This document shows positions 33,813 through 42,276 of a DNA stretch of 64,000 nt, one piece after another. Location: the NCBI RefSeq assembly GCF_014873535.1, contig NZ_JADBEF010000001.1, positions 7,750,001-7,814,000 on the forward strand, written 5' to 3'. A program made the position numbers and the translations under genes. The DNA is from Nonomuraea africana (GTDB taxonomy: Bacteria; Actinomycetota; Actinomycetes; Streptosporangiales; Streptosporangiaceae). Positions within the stretch are counted from its first letter, which is position 1. Each line of letters opens with the position of its first letter. The notes under the pieces are model-generated. The model saw nothing but the letters and a program-made list of their open reading frames with translations, made no database searches and had not been told where the DNA came from.

Positions 33813-34718
33813 TCAGACCCCTACCGGCTTGAGCGGGCCGACGGGACGGGGAAGCGCGAGCCCGCGCTCCTCCCACAGCTCTCTCATCAGGTCGGGATAG
33901 TCGGTGACGACGCCCGCCACTCCGAGGTCGAGCATCCGCTCGGCCGTGGCGGCGTCGTTCACCGTCCAGACGGCGACGGGCAGCCCCGCCGCTCCGGCCT
34001 GCGCCATCAGCGCCTCGTCCACCATCACGTGCTCGGGTGAGAGCGTCGTGCCGCCCGCGGCGCGCGCGGCGGCGGGGAGGTCGTCGCCCAGGTCGTCGTG
34101 CCAGTGCAGCGTGTCGCGCTCGATCAGGGCGAAGCGCTGCGTGCCCGGCGCGAGCGAAGCGGCGTGCCCGATGATCCGCCAGTCGAAGCTGAGGATCGCC
34201 GCGTTGCCGAGCCTGCCGTGCCTGTCGAGCTCGGCCACCACGGCCTCGGTGAACTCCAGCGGATCGGCCGTCAGCTCGGGCCTGGTCGGATCGGACTTCA
34301 GCTCGACGTGCAGCCTGACCGAGTCGGCGTCGTAGGCGTTCACCAGGCCGAGCACCGCGCCGAGGGTCGGCATGCGGGTGTCGGGCATGGGCTTCTGCGT
34401 GAGGGCGAAGGGGTCGGTGGGATGCCGCGGCAGCCGCACCCCGACGTCCAGCGTGCGCAGCTGGGCGAGGGTGAGGGCGTTGACGGGCTTGCCCACGTAG
34501 GGGAACAGCGGGTCCTGCGCCGCCGCGGGCCGCGTGTCGGCGCTCGTCACGGCCGAGACCGTGAGGTCGTGCGTGAGCACGAGACGCCGGTCGGCGGTGA
34601 GCGCGACGTCGAACTCCAGCGCATGGACGCCCATCTCCATGGCGTGGCTCAATCCCGGGAGGGTGTTCTCGGGCCAGAGCCCTCTCGCTCCCCGATGACC
34701 GTGAATTTCGACATGCAC
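33813..34718 (-). CDS. Glycerophosphodiester phosphodiesterase
   Basis: 301 residues, GDPD TIM barrel without a signal peptide. Motifs: IHGHRGARGLWPENTL with the catalytic histidines' first half, ALEFDVALTADRRLVLTHD with Glu/Asp metal ligands and the second histidine, VELKSD for the third acidic site, and VWTVNDAATAERMLDLGVAGVVTDYPDL at the end. It hydrolyses glycerophosphodiesters to glycerol-3-phosphate and alcohol. The GTG at 34718 is chosen because TAGGGT lies seven bases before it (leaderless pattern) and it places the barrel strand at the N-terminus. A longer frame to 34799 is less likely. Confidence 0.92.
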   Translation of the reverse strand: MHVEIHGHRGARGLWPENTLPGLSHAMEMGVHALEFDVALTADRRLVLTHDLTVSAVTSADTRPAAAQDPLFPYVGKPVNALTLAQLRTLDVGVRLPRHPTDPFALTQKPMPDTRMPTLGAVLGLVNAYDADSVRLHVELKSDPTRPELTADPLEFTEAVVAELDRHGRLGNAAILSFDWRIIGHAASLAPGTQRFALIERDTLHWHDDLGDDLPAAARAAGGTTLSPEHVMVDEALMAQAGAAGLPVAVWTVNDAATAERMLDLGVAGVVTDYPDLMRELWEERGLALPRPVGPLKPVGV

Positions 34719-34725
34719 ATCGGGG

Positions 34726-34731
34726 ACCCTA
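34726..34731 (-). promoter_or_regulatory. -10 box TAGGGT for a leaderless GDPD gene
   Basis: TAGGGT on the minus strand ends seven bases before the GTG at 34718, and the gap has no ribosome site. It supports the shorter start. Confidence 0.4.
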
Positions 34732-34959
34732 CCGTCCTGGCGACGCGCTGACGCGCGTGCCACGCCGGGAGCTGTTTGTCCTGATCTTTCCGCTTCCATC
34801 CCGTACGGCTACCGCCTGGGAAAGGCCACCCCGGTCACCGGCTCGCGCCCGTCCATCACGCCACTCCTGCGCCGCCCCGCGGCGCCGTCACGCCGGGCTC
34901 GCTCAGGGCCCACCGACGGCCGGCGGCACCGCGCCGGCCGTCGCGAGAAGGCGGGTGTG

Positions 34960-36243
34960 TCAGACCAGGGAGTGCAGCTCGATGGTCTGGTCGCGGCCGG
35001 GGCCGACGCCGATGGCGGAGATGCGCGACTCGCTCATCTCCTCCAGCGCCCGCACGTACGCCTGGGCGTTGGCAGGCAGGTCCTCGAAGCTCCTGGCCTT
35101 GGAGATGTCGCCCTCCCAGCCGGGGAACTCCTCGTAGATCGGCTTCGCGTGGTGGAAGTCGGTCTGCGTCATCGGGATCTCGTCGTGCCGTACGCCGTCG
35201 ACGTCGTAGGCGACGCACACCGGGATGCGGTCGAGGCCCGACAGCACGTCCAGCTTGGTCAGGAAGAAGTCCGTGACGCCGTTGATCCTGGTCGCGTAGC
35301 GCGCGATGACCGCGTCGAACCAGCCGCAGCGGCGGTTGCGCCCGGTGGTCACGCCGTACTCGCCGCCGGTCGTGCGCAGCCAGTCGCCCATCTCGTCGGT
35401 CAGCTCCGTCGGGAACGGACCCGAGCCGACGCGCGTGGTGTACGCCTTCAGGATGCCGATCACGCCGGTGAGGCGGTTCGGCGGGATGCCCGCGCCCGCG
35501 CACGCCCCGCCGCTGGTCGGCGAGGAGGAGGTGACGAACGGGTAGGTGCCGTGGTCGATGTCGAGCAGCGTGCCCTGGCCGCCCTCGAGCAGCACGAACT
35601 TGTCGTCGTCCAGCGCCTTCTTCAGCACCAGCGAGGTGTCGGCGATGTGCGGCTTGAGCCGCTCGGCGTAGCCGAGGTACTCCTCCAGCACCTTCTGCCC
35701 GTCGATGCCGCGCCTGTTGTAGACCTTGGTCAGCACCTGGTTCTTCTCGCCGAGCACGGCCTCGATCTTCTGCGCGAGGATGCCGGGGTCGAGCAGGTCC
35801 TGGACCCTGATGCCCATGCGGTAGATCTTGTCGCCGTAGGCGGGCCCGATGCCGCGCCCCGTCGTGCCGATCTTCGCCTTGCCGAGGTAGCGCTCGGTCA
35901 CCTTGTCGAGCGCCTTGTGGTGGGGCATGATCAGGTGCGCGTTCGCCGAGATCAGCAGCCGCTCGGCGGAGATGCCCCGCTCGGCCAGCGCGTCGAGCTC
36001 CGACAGCAGGACCCCTGGGTCGATCACCACGCCGTTGCCGATCACCGGGACCACGTCGGGCGACAGGATGCCGGTGGGGACGAGGTGGAGGGCGTACTTC
36101 TGGTCGCCGATCACGATGGTGTGACCGGCGTTGTTCCCGCCCTGGTAGCGAACGACGTAGTCGACGGCGCCGCCGAGCAGGTCGGTCGCCTTCCCCTTGC
36201 CTTCATCGCCCCACTGGGCACCCAAGACAACGACAGCCGGCAT
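34960..36243 (-). CDS. purA: Adenylosuccinate synthetase
   Basis: 427 residues, normal length. It joins IMP and aspartate using GTP, the first step from IMP to AMP. Motifs: VVVLGAQWGDEGKGK (P-loop and catalytic Asp), RYQGGNNAGHTI, GTTGRGIGPAY, FEGGQGTLLDIDHGTYP-like LEGGQGTLLDIDHGTYPFV with SSSPT, and GRNRRCGWFDAV. ATG 36243 has GGGAGA eight bases upstream. A strong hairpin followed by a U-rich tract lies just ahead of it, so the leader may include a transcription attenuator. Confidence 0.97.
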   Translation of the reverse strand: MPAVVVLGAQWGDEGKGKATDLLGGAVDYVVRYQGGNNAGHTIVIGDQKYALHLVPTGILSPDVVPVIGNGVVIDPGVLLSELDALAERGISAERLLISANAHLIMPHHKALDKVTERYLGKAKIGTTGRGIGPAYGDKIYRMGIRVQDLLDPGILAQKIEAVLGEKNQVLTKVYNRRGIDGQKVLEEYLGYAERLKPHIADTSLVLKKALDDDKFVLLEGGQGTLLDIDHGTYPFVTSSSPTSGGACAGAGIPPNRLTGVIGILKAYTTRVGSGPFPTELTDEMGDWLRTTGGEYGVTTGRNRRCGWFDAVIARYATRINGVTDFFLTKLDVLSGLDRIPVCVAYDVDGVRHDEIPMTQTDFHHAKPIYEEFPGWEGDISKARSFEDLPANAQAYVRALEEMSESRISAIGVGPGRDQTIELHSLV

Positions 36244-36260
36244 GGTTATCTCTCCCGAGC

Positions 36261-36294
36261 AAAACGAAAACCCCTGGCGCAAGCGCGACAGGGG
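36261..36294 (-). terminator. Intrinsic terminator-like hairpin 17 bases upstream of purA
   Basis: Read on the minus strand: CCCCTG, bulged GA-equivalent, GCGC-AA-GCGC inner stem, CAGGGG, then TTTTCGTTTT. This is one of very few U-rich tails in the window. It could simply end the DUF3151 transcript. A candidate promoter (TTGGGA, 18 bases, TAGTCT) lies between that gene and the hairpin, so the hairpin would be inside the purA leader and could act as an attenuator. Confidence 0.7.
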
Positions 36295-36333
36295 CTCTTG
36301 CGTGGAGAGACTACCCGAGTATGCCCATTCGTC

Positions 36334-36351
36334 CCAAGGGCTAGCCCTTGG
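36334..36351. promoter_or_regulatory. 18-base perfect palindrome overlapping the DUF3151 stop and purA -35 region
   Basis: CCAAGGGCTAGCCCTTGG reads the same on both strands. It spans the stop codon of the DUF3151 gene and overlaps the TTGGGA proposed as the -35 box of purA, a position suited to repressor binding. As RNA it could instead fold into a simple hairpin with no loop. Role unproven. Confidence 0.5.
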
Positions 36352-36751
36352 TCAGCGCGTCGTATGCCTCGGTGCTGCTGTCCTTGAGGAACTGCAGGCA
36401 CCGTTCGGCCTCGTCCTTCTCGCCGATCGACTGCGCGGCCCTGGACAGTGAGTAGAGGCAGCGCAGGAAGCCGCGGTTCGGCTCATGCTCCCACGGGATC
36501 GGCCCGTGCCCCTTCCATCCGCTCCTTCTCAGCTGGTCGAGGCCACGGTGGTAGCCGGTGCGGGCGAAGGCGTACGAGGTGACCGCGTGGCCCTTGGCGA
36601 AGTATTCCTCCGCGAGTGCGGCCCAGGCCGCCGGGTAGGCGGGGAAGCGCGCTGCCACGTCGGACGCCTTAGCGCCGGATTCCAGCGCCTCTCGGGCCTC
36701 GGGCAGGTCCGGCAGGTGGGTCGGGGGCGGCCCGGCGAGAAGGTTATCCAT
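36341..36751 (-). CDS. DUF3151 family protein
   Basis: 136-residue cytoplasmic protein with the DUF3151 pattern: NLLAGPPPTHLP near the start, AWAALAEEYFAKGHAVTSYAFARTGYHRGLD in the centre (TPR-like helices), WEHEPNRGFLRCLYSLSRAA and RCLQFLKDSS at the end. Function unknown. The family is widely conserved in actinobacteria, often beside purA as here, which suggests a link to growth or translation. ATG 36751 is preferred; a TTG at 36757 is also in frame. Confidence 0.88.
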   Translation of the reverse strand: MDNLLAGPPPTHLPDLPEAREALESGAKASDVAARFPAYPAAWAALAEEYFAKGHAVTSYAFARTGYHRGLDQLRRSGWKGHGPIPWEHEPNRGFLRCLYSLSRAAQSIGEKDEAERCLQFLKDSSTEAYDALTKG

Positions 36752-36828
36752 AGACAAGTCATACCCGCCAAGCGGGGAAAGTGGCTAGGAGATCTTCGTC
36801 GCAGTGTGGGGATCTACGGCGTGCTCGC

Positions 36829-37394
36829 TCACTCGAGGGCCCTGAGCAGCCGGTCGAGCACATCGTCCCAGGGGCGCGCGGGAACCACCGCCACCCCCGC
36901 CCGCTCGGCCTGGCCGGCCAGCCAGTCCCCGAACAGGCGGCTCACCCTGGCCCGCTCGCGCTGCGCCCCTGCCGCGGGCTCGCGCAGCCGGTAGTTCTCG
37001 ACGATCTGCTCCTCGTCGCCCTCGTACAGGACGGCCGCGCGCACGCCGTCCAGCTCCGCGGCCAGCGACGGCAGCAGGTAGTCGCCCTCGATGACCACAG
37101 GAGTCCTGGTCTCGAGGTGGTTGGCGACCACCGCCCGCACCGCGGGGACGAGCGCCCGCGCCACGGAGATCTGCATCTCCACGATCCGCTCGGGCGGCAG
37201 CGCGGGGGCGTCGGGTCGGCCCGCCAGTAGTGGAGCGCGGGCAGCTGCTCGGGTGTGGTCATGGCCTGCAGCGCCTCGACGATGTCGTCGATCTCGACGA
37301 TCGGCACGCCGAGGCGCCGGGCCAGGGGATAGGAGACCTGGCTCTTGCCGGTCCCGGAGGCGCCGCCGAGCAGGATGACAGGGGTGTCGTTCAC
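36829..37394 (-). pseudogene. Frameshifted P-loop kinase (2-phosphoglycerate-kinase-like)
   Basis: The N-terminal part reads from GTG 37394 with Walker A GGASGTGKSQVSYPLARRLG, then IVEIDDIVEALQAM and LPALHYWRADP. The continuation (ALPPERIVEMQISVARALVPAV, VVIEGDYLLPSLA, VSRLFGDWLAGQAERAGV) is in another frame from about 37215 to 36829. A single-base loss near the CCCCC run at about 37205-37215 explains this. It is either a genuine pseudogene or a sequencing error. The restored product would be about 188 residues, a nucleoside- or phosphoglycerate-kinase-like fold. Leaderless start: TAGCAT six bases before the GTG. Confidence 0.8.
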
Positions 37395-37400
37395 GCAGGG

Positions 37401-37406
37401 ATGCTA
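37401..37406 (-). promoter_or_regulatory. -10 box TAGCAT for a leaderless kinase gene
   Basis: TAGCAT on the minus strand lies six bases before GTG 37394, matching the same hexamer and spacing as the hisC-type gene. Confidence 0.4.
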
Positions 37407-37417
37407 CCGATGGCGCC

Positions 37418-37717
37418 ATGAACGCTTACGTCCTCCTGCTGACCAAGAACCCGGAGACGGCCAGCAACACGCCCCTGCTCATCCAGTTCCTGCCGTTCCT
37501 CGGCAGCGCGTTCGTCCCCCCGGAGTCGATGCCGGCGGGGATCAGGTGGTTCGCCGAGTACCAGCCCTTCACGCCCGTCATCGAGACGCTGAGGGGGCTG
37601 CTGACCGCCACTCCGGTGGGCGGCATCTGGATCGTCGCGGTGGCCTGGTGCCTCGGCATCGCACTGGTGGGCTACCTGTGGTCGAGGAGACTGTTCAACC
37701 GCGGCACCGCCGGCTAG
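37418..37717 (+). pseudogene. C-terminal fragment of an ABC-2 (DrrB-type) permease
   Basis: 99 residues that match only the last third of an ABC-2 exporter permease. They comprise NPETASNTPLLIQFLPFLGSAFVPPESMP, FAEYQPFTPVIETLRGLL, and a final helix WIVAVAWCLGIALVGYLW with a basic tail. Four or five upstream helices expected for the family are missing, and there is no adjoining ATPase. It is truncated right where the frameshifted kinase gene begins, so two broken genes abut. Likely non-functional. Confidence 0.8.
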
Positions 37718-37806
37718 CCCGGCGAGACAGTTCTTGAACGCCCGGCGCACGCGCCCCTCCCGTTGGATAATGATCGACGACTTCGACACTCCGACGGGAG
37801 GCGTGA

Positions 37807-40800
37807 GTGGCCCTGCCCAGCTCGTCCGCCGTCCGTGTCCAGGGGCCGGCAGGAGTGTCGGGCGGCGGCTGCCTGGTGGGGCCGCGCGAGGTGGTGACCT
37901 GCGCCCACGTCGTCAGCGGAGCACTCGGCCTGTGCGTCGACGAGCGGCCCGACGAACCGGTCCTGATCGACTTTCCGTTGTTCGGCGACGAGCACGAGCC
38001 GATCGCCGCCCACGTGGTGGCCTGGGACGCCCACGGTGACCTCGCGGGGCTGCGGCTGGCCGAGCCGCCGCCGCGGGGCGTCCTTCCCACCCGGCTGGTC
38101 AGTGCGCCCCACTACTGGGGCCACCCCTTCCGCGCGCTCGGCTTCCCCGTTGGGCACGACGACAGCGGGGTATGGGCGCATGGCCGGCTGCTCGCGCGCC
38201 GCGGTGACGGCTGGCTCCAGGTCGAGAACACCGGCTCAGTCGGCCACGGCCTCCGTCCGGGGTTCAGCGGCGCCATGGTGTGGGACGACGAACTCGACGC
38301 GGCGGTCGGCATCGTGGTCGCCGAAGACAAGGATCTGACGACCCGCACCGCCTATGTGATTCCCGCGGACGTCTTGCTGCGCGGCTGGCCGGAGCTGGCC
38401 GCGCGGGCGCCGGCCGCTTCGCCGTACAGGGGGCTGGAGGCCTTCGGGGAGAGCGACGCGGACGTCTTCTTCGGAAGGGCGGAGGAGGCGCGGGAGCTGC
38501 GGGACAGGGTCGCGGGGCCGGGCCTCACCGTGGTGTACGGGCCCTCGGGCAGCGGCAAGTCCTCCCTGGTCCTGGCGGGGCTGCTGCCGCTCCTCGGCGC
38601 GGACCCCGGCGTGCGGGCGCTCACCCTGCGCCCTTCGCAGGGGCGCACGCCGCTCTCCGCGCTGGCGGCCGTCCTTCTCCCCGAGCTCGAGCCCGAGCGG
38701 GCCGAGGCCGCCCGGATGGCCGACCTGCCCGCGCTGACGCGGGTGTTGCGCGACGGCGGGATCGTCGAGGTGGTCCAGCGGCTGCGCGCCCGCTCGGGCG
38801 CGGACCGGATCGTGCTGGTCATCGACCAGTTCGAGGAGATCTACACCTCGCGACACCCGCACGAGGAGTTCGTCACCGCGCTCCTGCCGCTGCTGGAGAC
38901 GGCGTCGGCGGGCGCGCACACGCTGGTGACGCTGCGCGCCGACTTCTCCGGCCAGATGCTGGAGCATCCGCGGCTGGCCGAGCTCCAGCGCGGCGCCGTC
39001 TACCCGGTCGGGACGCTCGGCAGAGACCGCCTGCGCGAGGTCATCGAGGCCCCGGCGGCCCGCGCGGGCGGGGTGCGGTTCCAGGACGGGCTGGTCGATC
39101 GGATCCTCGACGACGTGGGCGACGAGCAGGGACGACTCCCCCTGGTGGAGTTCGCGCTGACCATGCTGTGGGAGCGGCAGCGCGACGGCGTGCTCACCCA
39201 CGACGCGTACCTCCGGCTCGGCGGCGCCGCGGGCGCGCTGGCCGCCTACGCCGAGCAGATCTGGCACGAGCGGCTGTCCGCCGACCCCTTGCGCGCCCGC
39301 TCCTTGCTGCTCCAGCTCGTACGGCAGGCGCAAGGCCAGGAGCCCACCTGCGCCACCCTGCCGAAGGAGGCGTTCAGCGAGGAGGAGTGGCGGCTCGGCC
39401 AGGAGCTGGCCACCACCCGGCTGCTGGTCGCCGCCGAGGGGCCGCCGGGCGTCCATACGCTGCGCCTGGCCCACGAGTCACTGATCTCCCGATGGGACCG
39501 GCTGCGCGACTGGGTCGAGGCCGACCACGATTTCCGCGCCTGGCACCACGAGCTGCAGCGGGCCCTCGACCGCTGGTCGGCCGAGCGCGAGAACGACCGG
39601 TTACTGCGTGGCGGCGACCTGGCGGTGGCGCTCGACTGGCTGGCGAAGCGCGGCGAGGATCTGCGCCCCGCGGAACGCGACTTCGTCGAGGAAAGCCACC
39701 GCAGGTCCGAACGGCTGCGGAAGAGGCAGCGGCGGGTGTCGGTCGGCCTCGCCCTCCTGCTCGCCCTCAGCGTGGTCCTCGGCCTGCTGGCCGGTGAGGG
39801 CTACGTGACCAGCCAGGAGCGGCTCCGCACCTTGGCGGCGCAGGTGATGGCCGACCGGGCGGAGGAGAGCGCCGAACGCCCCGACCTCCGCCTCCTCGAG
39901 GCGGTGGCCGCCTATCGGGGCGACCCCGACGATCCCAAGGTGACGCGGGCGCTGTTCAACCGCTACAGCGGCGTCGTCAGCATCGACAGGATCCTGGCGG
40001 GCTCGGGCGTCACTTCCCGCCACGTCCTCGCCGGCGAGGACGGCACGCTGGTCGTCCAGCAGGAGAGCCACGCGGTCAAGGTCTGGCGGCCCGAGGAGGA
40101 ATCGCCGCTGCCCGAGCAGATCTCGTTCTCGGCGCGCATCAAGACCACGGCGATGTCGCCCGACGGCGGCCTGCTCGCCGTCGCCACCGAGGAGGGCACC
40201 GTCGAGCTGTGGAGCCCGCGTGACCGACGGCTGGTCGACAGGTTGCCAGGCGAGCCACCCGGCCCAGGCGAAGACGTGCTCCTCGCCCTCGATCCCGGCG
40301 GACGGCAGCTGGCCGTCCACCGGACGGGCGAGCGCACGGTGACGGTCTGGGACCTGCGGCGCCGCCAGTCGCGCGGCGTCTCCCTCCCTGGCCGGGCGAG
40401 CATGCTGCGGCTGGGCGGCGACGGTCTCCTGTCGGCCGCTCTTCCCGGCGGCAGGCTGCTGGTGTTCGAGCCGGGCGCGACACGGCCCGCGAGGACGTGG
40501 CGACTGCCCTCGGCCATCGCCAACGACGGCTCGACCGTCGTCACCTGCCGCGACACCGGTACGACCAGCACGGTGCGCGGCGTGGACCTGCGCACCGGCA
40601 GGACAGTCGTCGAGGCCGCCCTTCCTCCGCTCGACTGTGCGGGAGTCAGTGAGGCGGGCACGCTGAGCCACGGCGGCAGGCTCCTGCTCCTCCAGCACGT
40701 CCTGGTGGACCTGAAGGAGAAGCGGATCATCGGCGCCCCCTCCGGCCATGTCGAGTCGCCGGTCGTCACCGGACGTGAAGGCCGATGGAGCATCTGGGCG

Positions 40801-41850
40801 GCCGGCGGGCCCGGACTGGTCAGGTTTCCCGTCGCCCGCACGATCGACACGAACCCCTTCGCGGTGAAGGAGAGCGCCGTCACCGACGACGGCCGGCACG
40901 TCGTCACCTACGACGCCGACGGACGGCTGCGGGTGTGGGACGCCAGGTCGAGGCTGCTGGTCGCCGAGCGGTACGCGAGCCTGAGCGGCGCCCCGGCGGA
41001 CGGCGCGGCGATCACCAGGGTGGTCGCGCTGACGGGACGCCGTGAGATCGCCGTGGTCGGTGCGGGCTCCCGCGACCTGGTGCTGATGTCGCTGCCCGAC
41101 CTGCGGCCGACCGCGTCGGCGCGGTTGCCCGCGGGTTCCGCCGAGAACGCGCCCCTCCGCCTGCACGCCGTCGCGGACGGCCGTCTCGTGGTCTTCGCGC
41201 GCGGTGTCGTCACGGTCTGGGAGAGCGCGCCGCTGCGCATGACGGGGCCCGAACTCGATCTCAGCGAGCGGCTGCCGCCCACGGTCTCCCTGGAGCAGGA
41301 CGAGGGGCTGAGGCTGCTGCCGAGCGCGGACGGCAGCGCCGCACTGCTCGTCGATGTGTTGACACGCCGGGTCGAACGATGGGACCTGACCCTTGGCCGT
41401 GTCACCAGGGATCACCTGATCCCCGGCAGCGACGGTCTCGTTCCCGTCGCGGTGAGCGCGGACCTGACCCGCCTGGTCTCCCACAGCCTGACGGCCGGAC
41501 AGCACTTCGTGACCTGGCGGCTGCCCGCCTCGGGCCCGCCCACTTCCAGCGCGGAGGCCGCGGCGCGGGGCGACGCCTTCGATCTGTTCGTCCTGCGCCG
41601 CTCGAACCCCGACCTCTTCTACGACCCGTCGTTCACGGCCTTCAGGCACGGCGACTCCCCGGGCCACCTCACGCTGTTCCGCCACGGCGGACAGCTGCTC
41701 TACCACACCGGCGAGGCCCGCATCCTGTCCACCGCGCCGCGCGACTGGGCCCTGCACCTGTGCCGGGTCCTCGGCGGGCGCTCGTTCACCCGTGACGAGC
41801 TGTCCGACCTGCCGGCCGAGGCCGACACCGCTCCCTGCACCGACACCTAG
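37807..41850 (+). CDS. Trypsin-like protease / STAND NTPase / membrane-anchored beta-propeller protein
   Basis: 1347 residues, probable immune-type conflict protein. Residues 1-195: trypsin-like protease with His34 (TCAHVVSG), Asp78 (HGDLAGLRL) and Ser154 (GFSGAMV). Residues 205-600: STAND NTPase with Walker A GPSGSGKSS (245-253), Walker B IVLVIDQFEE (about 335-344), sensor DFSGQ, and a winged-helix region ending LRLAHESLISRWDRL. About 643-663: one membrane helix. 725-1300: degenerate WD40-like blades (VELWSPRDRRL, VTVWDLRRRQ, LRVWDARSRLL). GTG 37807 follows GGGAGG. The Trypco1 gene follows after 10 bases. Family knowledge suggests ligand sensing by the propeller, ATP-driven assembly, then protease activation. 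The target is unknown. Confidence 0.88.
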   Translation: MALPSSSAVRVQGPAGVSGGGCLVGPREVVTCAHVVSGALGLCVDERPDEPVLIDFPLFGDEHEPIAAHVVAWDAHGDLAGLRLAEPPPRGVLPTRLVSAPHYWGHPFRALGFPVGHDDSGVWAHGRLLARRGDGWLQVENTGSVGHGLRPGFSGAMVWDDELDAAVGIVVAEDKDLTTRTAYVIPADVLLRGWPELAARAPAASPYRGLEAFGESDADVFFGRAEEARELRDRVAGPGLTVVYGPSGSGKSSLVLAGLLPLLGADPGVRALTLRPSQGRTPLSALAAVLLPELEPERAEAARMADLPALTRVLRDGGIVEVVQRLRARSGADRIVLVIDQFEEIYTSRHPHEEFVTALLPLLETASAGAHTLVTLRADFSGQMLEHPRLAELQRGAVYPVGTLGRDRLREVIEAPAARAGGVRFQDGLVDRILDDVGDEQGRLPLVEFALTMLWERQRDGVLTHDAYLRLGGAAGALAAYAEQIWHERLSADPLRARSLLLQLVRQAQGQEPTCATLPKEAFSEEEWRLGQELATTRLLVAAEGPPGVHTLRLAHESLISRWDRLRDWVEADHDFRAWHHELQRALDRWSAERENDRLLRGGDLAVALDWLAKRGEDLRPAERDFVEESHRRSERLRKRQRRVSVGLALLLALSVVLGLLAGEGYVTSQERLRTLAAQVMADRAEESAERPDLRLLEAVAAYRGDPDDPKVTRALFNRYSGVVSIDRILAGSGVTSRHVLAGEDGTLVVQQESHAVKVWRPEEESPLPEQISFSARIKTTAMSPDGGLLAVATEEGTVELWSPRDRRLVDRLPGEPPGPGEDVLLALDPGGRQLAVHRTGERTVTVWDLRRRQSRGVSLPGRASMLRLGGDGLLSAALPGGRLLVFEPGATRPARTWRLPSAIANDGSTVVTCRDTGTTSTVRGVDLRTGRTVVEAALPPLDCAGVSEAGTLSHGGRLLLLQHVLVDLKEKRIIGAPSGHVESPVVTGREGRWSIWAAGGPGLVRFPVARTIDTNPFAVKESAVTDDGRHVVTYDADGRLRVWDARSRLLVAERYASLSGAPADGAAITRVVALTGRREIAVVGAGSRDLVLMSLPDLRPTASARLPAGSAENAPLRLHAVADGRLVVFARGVVTVWESAPLRMTGPELDLSERLPPTVSLEQDEGLRLLPSADGSAALLVDVLTRRVERWDLTLGRVTRDHLIPGSDGLVPVAVSADLTRLVSHSLTAGQHFVTWRLPASGPPTSSAEAAARGDAFDLFVLRRSNPDLFYDPSFTAFRHGDSPGHLTLFRHGGQLLYHTGEARILSTAPRDWALHLCRVLGGRSFTRDELSDLPAEADTAPCTDT

Positions 41851-41860
41851 GAGGAGACAC

Positions 41861-42187
41861 ATGCCCCAGCTGATGCGAGTCCCGCTCGAGGACGGCCAGT
41901 TCGTACTCGTGGAGTTGTCCGAGAACGATCCCGGCGTGCGCAGGGTCTCGCGGGTCGGCGAGACGATCACGGCGACCATGACGTCCATGGAGGCGGCGCT
42001 CGAGCCGATCCAGTCCGCGGCCAGATCGGCGCTGGAGACCTTCCGCAAGATCGGTCCGGACGAGGTCGAGATCGAGTTCGGCGTCAAGCTCAACGCCGAG
42101 GCCGGCGCGCTCATCACCAAGGCGGGAGCGGAGGGTCACCTGGTCGTCAAGCTCGCCTGGCGCGGATCGGCCCAGGAACAGGAGTAG
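41861..42187 (+). CDS. Trypsin-co-occurring domain protein (Trypco1, CU044_2847 family)
   Basis: 108 residues. A strand-rich start (LMRVPLEDGQFVLVELSE) is followed by a helix (MTSMEAALEPIQSAARSALETF) and the closing VEIEFGVKLNAEAGALITKAG and GHLVVKLAW strands. This pattern is known as Trypco1, a small protein encoded next to trypsin-STAND genes in actinobacteria. AGGAGGAG lies five bases before the ATG and the gene starts 10 bases after the STAND gene, so they are co-translated. It is probably a regulator, substrate or adaptor of the protease; biochemical role unproven. Confidence 0.85.
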   Translation: MPQLMRVPLEDGQFVLVELSENDPGVRRVSRVGETITATMTSMEAALEPIQSAARSALETFRKIGPDEVEIEFGVKLNAEAGALITKAGAEGHLVVKLAWRGSAQEQE

Positions 42188-42210
42188 GGGGCGGGCCCCG
42201 CCAGGGGGCT

Positions 42211-42231
42211 CGGGGGAGCCGAGCTCCCCCG
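42211..42231. terminator. Strong 9-bp stem-loop between convergent Trypco1 and aldolase genes
   Basis: CGGGGGAGC-CGA-GCTCCCCCG is a perfect 9-pair stem with a 3-base loop, inside a longer G/C-rich imperfect inverted repeat. No U-run. It sits between the convergent genes and probably stops transcription both ways. Confidence 0.65.
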
Positions 42232-42276
42232 AAGGCCCCGCCTGGGCGAGGGCCCGTGCCCTTGACACCCGACGGG

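Noticed and set aside
39601..42120. 839-residue minus-strand frame opposite the STAND gene
   Set aside because: Low-complexity antisense frame; the plus strand has clear protease, NTPase and propeller motifs.
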